64,000 nt of DNA from Bombyx mori (lineage: Eukaryota; Arthropoda; Insecta; Lepidoptera; Bombycidae). A program made the translations under genes and the position numbers. The DNA lies in the NCBI RefSeq assembly GCF_030269925.1, contig NC_085121.1:3923501-3987500 (forward strand), in the 5' to 3' direction. Under the pieces are notes generated by a model. The model worked only from the letters and a program-made list of their open reading frames with translations, was not told where the DNA came from and did no database searches. This document shows, piece after piece, positions 46,263 to 55,515 of this stretch. Each line of letters starts with the position of its first letter. Within the stretch, counting starts at the first letter, position 1.

Positions 46263-47555
46263 GTGACCAGGTGACGCGCCGTCTCTATACGGGGGTGGTG
46301 CGATCAATGGCCCTATACGGGGCGCCCGTGTGGGGCCAGTCCCTGGCCGTGGGGGTGGCGAAGCTGCTGCAACGGCCGCAACGCACCATCGCGGTCAGGG
46401 TCATCCGTGGTTATCGCACCATCTCCTTTGAGGCGGCGTGTGTACTGGCTGGGACGCCGCCTTGGGTTCTGGAAGCGGAGGCGCTCGCCGCTGACTATAA
46501 GTGGCGGGCTGACCTTCGTGCCCGGGGCGTGGCGCGTCCCAGCCCCAGTGTGGTCAGAGCGCGGAGGGGCCAATCTCGGCGGTCCGTGCTGGAGTCATGG
46601 TCCAGACGGCTGGCCGATCCTTCGGCTGGTCGTAGGACCGTCGAGGCGATTCGCCCGGTCCTTGTGGATTGGGTGAATCGTGACAGAGGACGCCTCACTT
46701 TCCGGCTCACGCAGGTGCTCACTGGGCATGGTTGTTTCGGTGAGTTCCTGCACCGGATCGGAGCCGAGCCGACGGCAGAGTGCCACCATTGTGGTTGCGA
46801 CTTGGACACGGCAGAGCATACGCTCGTCGCCTGCCCCGCATGGGAGGGGTGGCGCCGTGTCCTCGTCGCAAAAATAGGAACCGACTTGTCGTTGCCGAGT
46901 GTTGTGGCATCGATGCTCGGCGACGACGAGTCGTGGAAGGCGATGCTCGACTTCTGCGAGTGCACCATCTCGCAGAAGGAGGCGGCGGGGCGCGTGAGAG
47001 ACGCACAATCCCGCCGCCGTCGAGCGGGGGCCAGGGAGGCGGATCTCGCCCAAGCCCTGGCCCTCTAAGTGTTTCGGGTCCCCCTCACATGTCGGTCTGG
47101 GGACCGGCGAGGGGGGCCTAAGAAGACGACGTGCAAGCTGCTCTGCACGCGTTTTACGCAAGAGCATCCGGGTGATGGAAGGCCGGCTATCCTCGACCCA
47201 TGCTGGTTCTGGCCCAGCGGGGTATTCCGTAGGGTAACCCACTCTAACCGGCGCCATCTAGGCGGGCTTCGGACAGTCTGCCGACCGAGAGGGCTGGTGG
47301 TCGTGGCGCCGACGACCGCCAGTCCGGCGTCCTGAGGGGGAGGGTGATGGGAGAGATGTGCTCCGCACTAAACACTTCACTTTCCCCCCTTTGCCTTTTC
47401 ATGAGTTCTGTCTCATGCGAGGTTTGGACGTTGGTTGTTGAGCGACAGGAGGTTTTAGTCAGTTCGACTCTGACATACCCCGCCCAGTATCCCCAGAAAA
47501 GGGCGGAAGTCCGGCGATTTCCTCCTGACCAAAAAAAAAAAAAAAAAAAAAAAAA
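46263..47555 (+). mobile_element. R1-clade LINE, 5'-truncated copy 2
   Basis: Starts abruptly at GTGACCAGGTGACGCGCCGT and ends in 25 A. Flanked by the 7-bp repeat ACGGTAG (46256-46262; 47555-47561, the first A shared with the tail). It matches 2188-3425 of the first copy closely and carries the 25 bases missing there. A typical product of incomplete target-primed reverse transcription. Confidence 0.9.
46271..47068 (+). CDS. R1-type LINE ORF2, C-terminal fragment
   Basis: 265 open codons to TAA at 47066-47068, corresponding to the region after the RT catalytic core: thumb/connection (R-R-L-Y-T-G-V-V-R-S-M-A-L-Y-G-A-P-V-W-G) and the C-X2-C-X8-H-X4-C knuckle at 46781-46834. It differs from the first copy at only about half a dozen residues over 237. 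It lacks endonuclease and YADD, so it has no catalytic function. Frame enters from the truncation; the Met at 46271 is internal to the original protein. It is useful as the intact reference showing the deletion in copy 1. Confidence 0.85.
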   Translation: MTRRLYTGVVRSMALYGAPVWGQSLAVGVAKLLQRPQRTIAVRVIRGYRTISFEAACVLAGTPPWVLEAEALAADYKWRADLRARGVARPSPSVVRARRGQSRRSVLESWSRRLADPSAGRRTVEAIRPVLVDWVNRDRGRLTFRLTQVLTGHGCFGEFLHRIGAEPTAECHHCGCDLDTAEHTLVACPAWEGWRRVLVAKIGTDLSLPSVVASMLGDDESWKAMLDFCECTISQKEAAGRVRDAQSRRRRAGAREADLAQALAL

Positions 47556-47561
47556 CGGTAG

Positions 47562-48203
47562 CTTGTTCTTAACATGAAAGGCGGGTACGTTAGCAAAATA
47601 CTTAGACAGGTAGCATCATTCAAAGACAGGTTCCGAACTAGCTTTTATGAAACGAACTTTCTTGTATCAAAAAAGGTCGTGAAAGTAAAAGTTATATTCT
47701 AGAAATTGTGACACTTTCCCCATTTCAAAATGCAATAAGATTAATTAAACTATGGCATATTTATTTGTCTATTTATTAAAGAACGGACGTTGGATTATTT
47801 ATCGGCTAGTGAAAAACTTTAAATTGAATTTTTATTAAGTCGGTCAGTTTTTTGTTACGCGATTGGAAATACGAATAAATCTTGCTGAGAACGAATTCCA
47901 TTAAACATAAAGGCAATATCTTTATATACATTAGCTCAAGAGGAGTCTCCAGTGAATTATCTTCTCTTCTGTTGTCGCAAGTCAGACATAATTAAAACCC
48001 ACTTTTACGGTTTAATTTCGCCTTTACTATTTTCATTTTATTATTTTCGATGTTTTTGATGGTTACTGGTTTCGTGGTCTCTTTTTATAGAAATAATAGT
48101 ATATAAATTTAAGTGGGTAATTCAATTTGCTTTCTTATAATATTCCTTGATACTTAAATTGGTAAAGTAATGTTTGACGGACGGTTCGATTTCACAGTGG
48201 ACG
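47562..48203. other. No gene seen
   Basis: AT-rich non-coding sequence. Confidence 0.45.
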
Positions 48204-48446
48204 ATTTTATTGCTTAGATGGGTGGACGAGCTCACAGCCCACCTAGTGTTAAGTGGTTACTGGAGCCCCTATACATCTACAACGTAAATGCGCCACCCAC
48301 CTTGGGATATAAGTTCTAAGGTTTCAAGTATAGTTACAACGGCGGCCCCACCCTTCAAACTGAAGCGCATTACTGCTTCACGGCAGAAATAGGCAGGGTG
48401 GTGATGCCTATCCGCGCGGACTCACAAGAGGTCCTACCACCAGTAA
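48204..48446 (-). repeat. Family A repeat, body only
   Basis: TTTTATTGCTTAGATGGGTG to CCTACCACCAGTAAAAA; ends at the same ACTGGTGG boundary without a head. Confidence 0.74.
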
Positions 48447-49046
48447 AAACGGACGGACTCACGAACACCTAAGCTTCATCGACATTTGAATGCTGTACCG
48501 CAATATAAAATAGGAAATGCAACATTAAACCGTAAAAGTACTTTTAATTAATCATCTTCGTTTAATAAAACTGAAATAAGATAAAATCCAGACACCGTCT
48601 TTACAATTACAGTCACGCTCACTGAAAACACAAATTCACAAATTGAAATTAAATCTCAATTATTAAATGTATAATGGAAATAAAATAGAAATGATCTTAA
48701 TATCGCATGCGGTCGCGAATCTTGCGCTGTTAAAACTTTATAGGTGTGCTGATGTGAGTGTCGGCCATTAAAATCAGTTTTAAGCTCAGTGTCGGGCGGG
48801 TCACGATTTGCTGATCCCGTACTAGTATGTGATATGCCCAGCAATCTGATAGGCATCGCGTTGGCGTAGCTATCGGATTCATCAGCTGTAACTTAACAAA
48901 CCATGTGTATGTAGATGCTTGTTTATAGATGGCGCAATTCGCTACCGACGCGTATACATGAAATTAAATGCCTCGTCATTTTGATATTTATCTATTCGCT
49001 GCTGTCAACCAATAAATGTGATCGATGAACTATGAATAGTAGTTAC
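48447..49046. other. No gene seen
   Basis: AT-rich; GC-richer 48690-48860 has only a 66-codon minus-strand ORF without known features. Confidence 0.4.
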
Positions 49047-49270
49047 GTGGTAGGACGTCTTTCGTGTCCGTATGTATGTGTAGGTACTACCACTCCGCCT
49101 ATTTCTGCCGTGAAGCAATGCGTTTCGGTTCGAAGGGTGGGGCAGCCGTTGTACTTTAAAAACTAAGATGTTAGAACTCATATCTCAAGGCGTGTAGCGG
49201 CATTTACTTTGTAGATGTCTATGGGCTCCGGTAACCACTTAAGACAAAGTTACTTTTGAAAAAAAAAAAA
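49047..49270 (+). repeat. Family A repeat, diverged
   Basis: GTGGTAGGACGTCTTTCGTG start, GAAGGGTGGGGCAGCCGTTG, GATGTCTATGGGCTCCGGTA and an A10 end; the last about 30 bases of the body are altered. Confidence 0.65.
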
Positions 49271-49638
49271 TTATTTCCATTTTGCGACGAAATTAAATTA
49301 AATGTTCAAATTCCTCGTAGGCAAATTATTTTATTCAAATGTTATATTTCTATCACAAATAAAAGAAAGATTTTTTTTAAATTCCTTTGCGTATAAAATA
49401 AACTAGCACATAAAATCTATAACGTTAATATTAAAAATATAATTTTAATTTATATATTTCATTTTAGAATATATATTTTTTTAATTTGATAATAAAAAAT
49501 ATAAAAATACCTATTCGCGTATTATTAACGTTAGTGTATTTATTATCTATATTCGTAATATCAAGACATATCGTGAAGTATCATAAAATAAATGTGAGAT
49601 ACAAATTTATGAGATTTCATGAAAAAGGTTTAATATAT

Positions 49639-49887
49639 TCAGAATAGTCCAAGAATGCAACATAAAAGAGTATAAATACGGTATTGACCGCGTGAAAGAT
49701 GAGTGCACGGAAGAGAAATTTGACGTCGTTGAAGACGAACAACGTACATAGTAGTTCCTCGGTTGTTTAGATGATTTGGAATGTTGATGCCGTAAAGCCC
49801 ATTTAGGGTCAAGTAGCTCCCAGAATCCATAGACACACGAATAGTGCCGAATACAATTGCATTCCTTGCCAGCGGAGCAAAGTTCAT
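49639..49887 (-). CDS. Hypothetical ORF, unknown origin
   Basis: 82 codons from ATG at 49887 to TAG/TGA-type stop at 49639 on the minus strand; starts M-N-F-A-P-L-A-R-N-A-I and includes L-T-L-N-G-L-Y-G-I-N-I-P. It lies in a GC-richer island (49670-49900) that stops where a family B repeat begins at 49903. The +1 frame is also open across the island (49607-49969), so the true frame is unclear. No domain recognised. An exon, an integrated or transposon-derived fragment, or chance are all possible. Confidence 0.22.
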   Translation of the reverse strand: MNFAPLARNAIVFGTIRVSMDSGSYLTLNGLYGINIPNHLNNRGTTMYVVRLQRRQISLPCTHLSRGQYRIYTLLCCILGLF

Positions 49888-49902
49888 CCACTGTACTTAA
49901 CG

Positions 49903-50014
49903 GTAGGCAGCGGCTTGACTCTGCCCCTGGCATTGCTGAAGTCCATGGGCGACGGTAACCACTCACCATCAGGTGGGCCGTATGCTTGTCTACCTACAAG
50001 GGCAATAAAAAAAA
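49903..50014 (+). repeat. Family B repeat
   Basis: GTAGGCAGCGGCTTGACTCT to GGGCAATAAAAAAAA. Confidence 0.75.
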
Positions 50015-50279
50015 CCCAATCTAACCATTGCGTTTATCCTTAGGATATTGCCATATATATTTTATGACACACAACTTTAGCCTTTGGAATTAACATCCCA
50101 CGGTGTCTCCTGCTCCCAATTACATTTCTTTCCTAAACTACAGTTGAAAAGATTCTCCAGCGGTGGGAAGCCACGTGGCTGTGGCCTGACGCTCATTACC
50201 GACGCAGACAACTCACCAACAAGTAGACCGTATTCTTATTTGTCTACAAAGATCATAATAATATTAACTTTATAAACGA

Positions 50280-50859
50280 CTAGCTGTACCCGTCCACTTT
50301 GCTGGGTTTTTAAGATTAATATTATTATTTCTAACCCCCCCAAAATTCTCATCATTAACACCCCCGCCCGGTGTAGGAAGTCCAACACTCATATAAATAT
50401 TAGCCTATCCATTAAGTACATGTATTTTCTACATGGATACCAAGTTTCAAGTCAATCGGATGCATGGTTCAGTAGTTATAACGGAACATCCGTAAAACCA
50501 CTGCAGATTTATATATTATAGTATTATAGCAGTGATTCTCAACCTTTTTTTTTTGTTGCGGCACATATTTAACGATTTCAAAATTTGGCGGCACACAAAA
50601 AAAAAGATAAAAATTATTTACTTACTACATACAAAAAATTTTAATACACGAAATAAACTAAAATATGCTATAAAATATTTTTGTGAATTTAAATATATAT
50701 TCATGTTTAAAATAGTTTTCTTTTAAAACGATATAATTTAATAATATTAACATTATTATGTATATATATTCACAAAATTTGGCGGCACACTTTTGAAATT
50801 TGGCGGCACACAAAAGTGCCGCGGAACAGTGGTTGAGAATCACTGTATTATAGCATAGA
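50280..50859 (-). mobile_element. Helitron-like element split by a hAT element
   Basis: A... CTAG at 50280-50283 on the plus strand, internal GGATGCATGGTTCAGTAGTT and CATCCGTAAAACCACTG as in 45633-45849, then the hAT element at 50530-50845, then the outer end ATAGATA at about 50853-50860. The T before CTAG context is AC|CTAG-like rather than perfect, so the outer limits are approximate. Confidence 0.6.
50530..50845. mobile_element. hAT-type MITE with exact 8-bp target duplication
   Basis: 15-bp perfect terminal inverted repeats CAGTGATTCTCAACC (50530-50544) and GGTTGAGAATCACTG (50831-50845), flanked by TATTATAG on both sides (50522-50529; 50846-50853). Subterminal GGCGGCACACAAAA motifs recur. 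8-bp duplications and CAGTG...CACTG ends are diagnostic of hAT. No transposase. Confidence 0.9.
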
Positions 50860-51516
50860 TATTAATCGTTTACTAAATATTCACGATCGAACAATTTGTA
50901 TTGTTTATATGTCGATCTTAAGAATTATAGTTTGTTACTCGATTGATTTACGAGCTATAAATCATTCGATTTTTCTTTTTGATTCATTAAGACTCATTGT
51001 TACATCACGACTTTAAAATTTGAATGAGTATATTTACTAATGTCTATCATAATTTGTTATCTAACTATTTCTTCCTCCCAAATTTTTCTACTTTAAATTC
51101 TCCTGAAAACTTAGAGAGAAAATATTATCAGAATTTATCCATAAACAAAAGGCATAAAACATTTAAATGATCTTAAAAATAGATTTTTTTTTATCATATT
51201 TACTTAATATAAATAAATTAGAAACCTGTTATAATTATTCTTCTTGAGTGAATTAGATTACACAGATAGATGACATAATCACAACGTAAAAATTTCTAAT
51301 ATTTCTTAATTTGTTAATAATTTTATTTGGTCATCCTTTATTTATAATTAAAGTAGATGCTTGATTTAAACTACCTACCTCAGTGATTATAGGTAGGTAC
51401 CTAATTCACTGTGTATTTCTCACATAAAATATTATACAAATTTAATGTTGCTAGCTTGTAAATTAGTCTACCACAATGCTCAATTAGACTGTGAAACGCG
51501 CTGATTTTATATACTA
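50860..51516. other. No gene seen
   Basis: AT-rich. Imperfect palindrome CTACCTACCTC...GGTAGGTAC at 51380-51410. Confidence 0.4.
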
Positions 51517-51806
51517 CTAGCTGATCCGGCAGACTTCGTAATGCCTCAATCGATAAATAAAACATCTAAGCTTTTGTATAAAATAAACTTAAAACAAACA
51601 AAAAGAATCCGTCCGACGGGAGACACGTCAAAGGAAAAACAAAATTGTTATTTTTATATAATTCCGAACATTTTCATATTTATCTACTTTTTAAACCTTC
51701 TCTGAACTTCCACAAATAATTCAAAACCAAAATTAGCCAAATCAGTCCAGCCGTTCTCGAGCTTTAGTGAGACTAACGAACAGCAATTCATTTTTATATA
51801 TATAGA
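51517..51806 (-). mobile_element. Helitron-like element, back to back with next
   Basis: A|CTAGCTGATCCGGCAGACTT start and TTTTTATATATATAGA end on the plus strand; same family as 42527. The next Helitron-like element starts at the following base. Confidence 0.7.
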
Positions 51807-52216
51807 CTAGCGGCCCACTCCGGCTCCGCTCGGGTCTTTAACAAAAATGTCAACGATATTTGACGTTGTTTTATTTTTTTAAATAAAAGAACTCTTAATG
51901 CGGCATAACTATAAATAGTTAGACATACCTATGCTGCCGCGACACTTTTTGTAAATAATAATGTGTTCTACAAAATCGTAGTACATTATTTTATTCTATC
52001 ATGAATACTTTTCGCAGGGCACAAAGAATATTTTAGGTAATTTTTTACACCTTGGATTGCATTATTAGAGTTTTGGTAAAGATCCTTAATTTTTTTCAAA
52101 AAAGATTATAGCCTATGTCAACTCAAAAGATTCAAATTCAAATCAAAAGATTTGTATGTTTGTACAAACAAGCAAACAAATCTTTTCTCTTTATAAAACT
52201 AGTATAGAAGTATAGA
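51807..52216 (-). mobile_element. Helitron-like element, second family
   Basis: CTAGCGGCCCACTCCGGCTC at the left and TATAGAAGTATAGA at the right. Related to 20878-21310 and 26298-26564. It lies directly against the previous element with no bases between. Confidence 0.65.
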
Positions 52217-52992
52217 TATAGATTGGTAAGGTAGAGTAGGAGATGCAGCGACACATTTTATAGTAATTTCTAACTAATATAATATTAATTATGGTGGTCA
52301 AATCGAAGTTTCCAAATTCGGCGGTCTCAAGCTAGGATTTTGTATTGCGCGTACAAGACACATATACAAGACATTATATTTACGGACACACAGATAGCAA
52401 AAAAACAAACTATTTCTTTAACAAAGATTCTGGCTCTAAGAATCGAACTCATAACGCATTGATTTAATAAAGGACCGCTATCGAATTAAAAAAAAATACC
52501 TCTAAATTCTTAGTACCGTAAAACTGAATAAATCCGACCGAAGTAGTATCATCGACCTGTTCATTCATAAACCTATTGAATAATCACACAAGTATTAGAT
52601 AATCTAGCCCACAGAACTACACGGAAGAAGCAGGTTACCTAACCGTCTAATTTAATCACTGAATATCTAAATACCAGTATTTCTAAACTAATGTACGTTT
52701 GCATATATTTGAGATCACGTGAATTCCGCGTCCTAGTTCCATTAGAAAAAGTCATGTGTATTACATGACTTTCCATGTTCTTTAATTTTATTGGTCTAGA
52801 TGAGCACAGTAGCATACAGGCCACGTACTGCAGAGCAGGGGGGTGCAACTCCCATACAAAGGAAAAGAACATTCAACTAGCGTCATCTTTAGGAACCGGC
52901 GAGGTCATTTTTGAAACGTTTTGGCCTTAATGAACTAATAAACTCACTAGATGGCAGATACGAGTTCTGACTCAATAAAAAAGGTTAGCGTA
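52217..52992. other. No gene seen
   Basis: AT-rich; a 77-codon minus ORF at 52639-52872 has no known features. Confidence 0.4.
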
Positions 52993-53000
52993 CTTTGAAG

Positions 53001-53921
53001 CAGTGCTTCCACTTTTAGGGAATTCTCCCTTTTTTAGGGAAAAATAGCTGATATTTTGGATGATAAAGACAATTTAAAAAATACCAGGATTTAGGATATT
53101 TCGGGGTAAAAAGCAAAGCCTATACTAGTAACTGTTGTGAATTTTAAAATAAACGGTTTTTAAAGTAAAACAATGAACATTTTATTTTATGGAGAGAGAA
53201 TGACATTAAGTCGAGTTGACAAGTAAAAGAATAAAACAGAGTTGTGTATAAAAACTATAAAGAAGGTTTGATTCAACAGTGACCCTCTAGTAAAGTAAAT
53301 CATAGATTAAGCCACTGCTTTTTTCTTAGGGATTCCCCAGAATCCCAATAAGTATAATCCGCCAAACTTTTATTTACCTATTTTCGTTGATGTCATCAGA
53401 ACTTACTTGTATTGTAATATACAGGTACTTCATGTACCATGAAAGCTTATCATGGTAATTTCATTTACGAAAACCTTGTAATTGTCATTTCACTTTTGCT
53501 AGCAGTTCCTTCTTCAAAGACTGAGGTGGAAAGATTATTCAGTGTTCTCAAATGTAAAAACTGACAAAAGAAACAGGCTTTCTAATGAAACCCTGAACGG
53601 CTTGCTTCATAGAAAGTTCCCAACTTTGCCAGCAAACAATTGCTCAATTTTAGAACCGAACAGTGTTAGGTTGCGTGCAGCAAAAGAATATAAAAGCAAT
53701 GCGTCGACTTCCTTGAAAATTCTAATCCTATAGATCTATGATCTTCTGGGGGCGTTTATATTATATATACCTACATTAAATAATATGCTGTGGTTTATTT
53801 TCTGTATTTTATTTATGCTTTCTATATAAAGGATTTATGAAAGTTGTCTAGGAAATTTTAGGGATAAATTCAAAAGAAACTAGGGTAAAATGTGTTAAAA
53901 AAAACGTAAGTGGAAACACTG
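53001..53921. mobile_element. hAT transposon, internally deleted, 8-bp target duplication
   Basis: 921 bp with inverted ends CAGTGCTTCCACTT and AAGTGGAAACACTG (13 of 14 paired) and exact flanking CTTTGAAG (52993-53000; 53922-53929). It contains a hAT-type transposase C terminus (53460-53733). Subterminal repeats of TTAGGGA type occur at both ends. Confidence 0.88.
53460..53733 (+). pseudogene. hAT transposase, C-terminal dimerisation region
   Basis: First frame: E-N-L-V-I-V-I-S-L-L-L-A-V-P-S-S-K-T-E-V-E-R to about 53530, continuing L-F-S-V-L-K, then a stop. A shifted frame continues V-K-T-D-K-R-N-R-L-S-N-E-T-L, then L-L-H-R-K-F, to a stop at 53731-53733. The order (VERLFS, K-T-x-x-R-N-R-L, L-L) is the hAT C-terminal dimerisation (hATC) block. 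The frame changes around 53555. The catalytic core and zinc finger are absent, so this element is not autonomous and the gene is dead. Confidence 0.75.
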
Positions 53922-53929
53922 CTTTGAAG

Positions 53930-54210
53930 TTTTCAAAATTCCAGGGCCATAAAACAATCTCAAAAAAAAAAAAAAAAAGTTTTCAAAATGTCGTAACGAT
54001 TAAATTTTTTAAATCGTTTTTTTTTGGTCTTGGTGTGAGTTATTTTACGTTGTAGTATTAATTTAGAGCATCTTTTAGCTTTATGAGAATATTAGACGAT
54101 TAGATATTGAGAAACTCTGTTTTGAATTCTCTTTAGACATAACTTGGTTCCAATACTTTTTTCTTCGTTAGCGTTTCGTAAGCCTGTGTAACTATTTTCG
54201 TTTCTTACAG
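53930..54210. other. No gene seen; possible intron end
   Basis: AT-rich, ending in a pyrimidine-rich acceptor (TTTTCGTTTCTTACAG) for the exon at 54211. Confidence 0.35.
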
Positions 54211-54282
54211 AAAGTTTATTATTAAAAATCAGCATGCCTCGAAGATCGAAAATGAAATACTATTTCGGATGCCTTGATAACG
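54211..54282 (+). CDS. Candidate microgene, exon with start codon
   Basis: Bounded by a good acceptor (TTTCTTACAG) and a strong donor (G|GTGAGT at 54283). It contains ATG at 54234 followed by M-P-R-R-S-K-M-K-Y-Y-F-G-C-L-D-N and one spare base. Spliced to 54950 the frame runs nine more codons to TGA, 25 codons in all. The frame is also open upstream of the ATG to the acceptor, so it could instead be the last-but-one exon of a longer protein. A different frame (K-F-I-I-K-N-Q-H) is open too. No family recognised. Support is two splice-site consensuses that agree in phase. Confidence 0.35.
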
Positions 54283-54949
54283 GTGAGTTTACACTATTTT
54301 CCCGGTATATTATTTGCTAACAGAATTATTATTCATAATATAATTAAATGAATTAGCACCAACTAATGGTCCTTCCTATTTCTGCTGCCTAGCTATCATA
54401 TATGTTAAGTTTGATCAAAACAGTCGGTGTTAAGTCTCGTACTATCACACACACACCTCAGATAATAAAATTGTCTCGAGTGGGTGGAAGTATTTATGTT
54501 TTGCAACTCAGCGTATTATATGCTTATTGTCAAGTGGGCCCGAACTAGTTTTTTGGAATGATCAATCAGTCATGCTTTCCTGTTTAAATAAAATACAGCA
54601 CAATTGATCTCACATCCAAAGTTAGATGATGGCATTCACGTTTTGTTTCCTGGTGTTTGATAACCAAGTTACACCAAGTGGCCTGTGACCACGTTCATCC
54701 TTCTACCTAATATAAAATAATGTTTTTATTTTTGTAGACAAAGGTTTGATAATGACAAAATTTTATGGAAAAATTATAAGGAGCACTAAAATGTCTGAAA
54801 CATGAAAAGATTGATGCACTATATTTGAACCAGAATGTGTTATGTAATATATTAATTTGTAAGTATGATTACATTAACACTAAATTTTTCATGGTCGTAT
54901 TTTTTCAATATTTGTTACATACTTAAGATACTTTGTTTCTCCGTTTCAG

Positions 54950-54978
54950 AAGAGAAACTGATTCAGCAAGGAATGTGA
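54950..54978 (+). CDS. Candidate microgene, terminal exon
   Basis: Acceptor TTTGTTTCTCCGTTTCAG, then E-E-K-L-I-Q-Q-G-M and TGA at 54976-54978, in phase with the previous exon. AT-rich 3'UTR-like sequence follows. The first AATAAA noticed is at about 55508, inside a decayed family B repeat. Confidence 0.33.
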
Positions 54979-55418
54979 ACTCACAAGGGATCTTAATTTT
55001 TTTTAAATATGTTTATAATTTATAAATTAATAATTGAAATAGTTCATAAGAACTAAATTGATGCCAATTTTGTTTTAAAATAGGTTGTTTAGTTCTTATA
55101 GTTATACTATAACGTTTGAATAGTTGTAATTAGTAAGTTAGTAATATATGAAAATACTGATATAAATTTTTGTAAATAACCTTTTGTAAATTCTACGAGA
55201 AGATGATTTTAATTAATGATCAAAAGTCAACGGTCTTTAAAAGCATTATTTGCAATTATTTAGATTAACTGTGGAATATATTTGCTAACTTGTGTTTTCT
55301 GTATGAGCAGATATAAATGAAAATGCCCAAACATGATTATGTTTCTTACATTTTCATTATGTGAAATCAATATGCTTGTGACTGAGTATATTAATAATTT
55401 ATTAAAACTTAAGTGATA

Positions 55419-55515
55419 GACAGCAACCCCTATGACACTGCTGAAGTTTATAAGCACTGGTGACCACTTATCATGAGCCGGGTTGTGTGCTCGTCTGCTG
55501 TTGAGTGCAATAAAA
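55419..55515 (+). repeat. Family B repeat, decayed
   Basis: GACAGCAACCCCTATGACAC to GTGCTCGTCTGCTGTTGAGTGCAATAAAAA keeps the order of family B; it could donate a polyadenylation signal to an upstream transcript. Confidence 0.5.
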
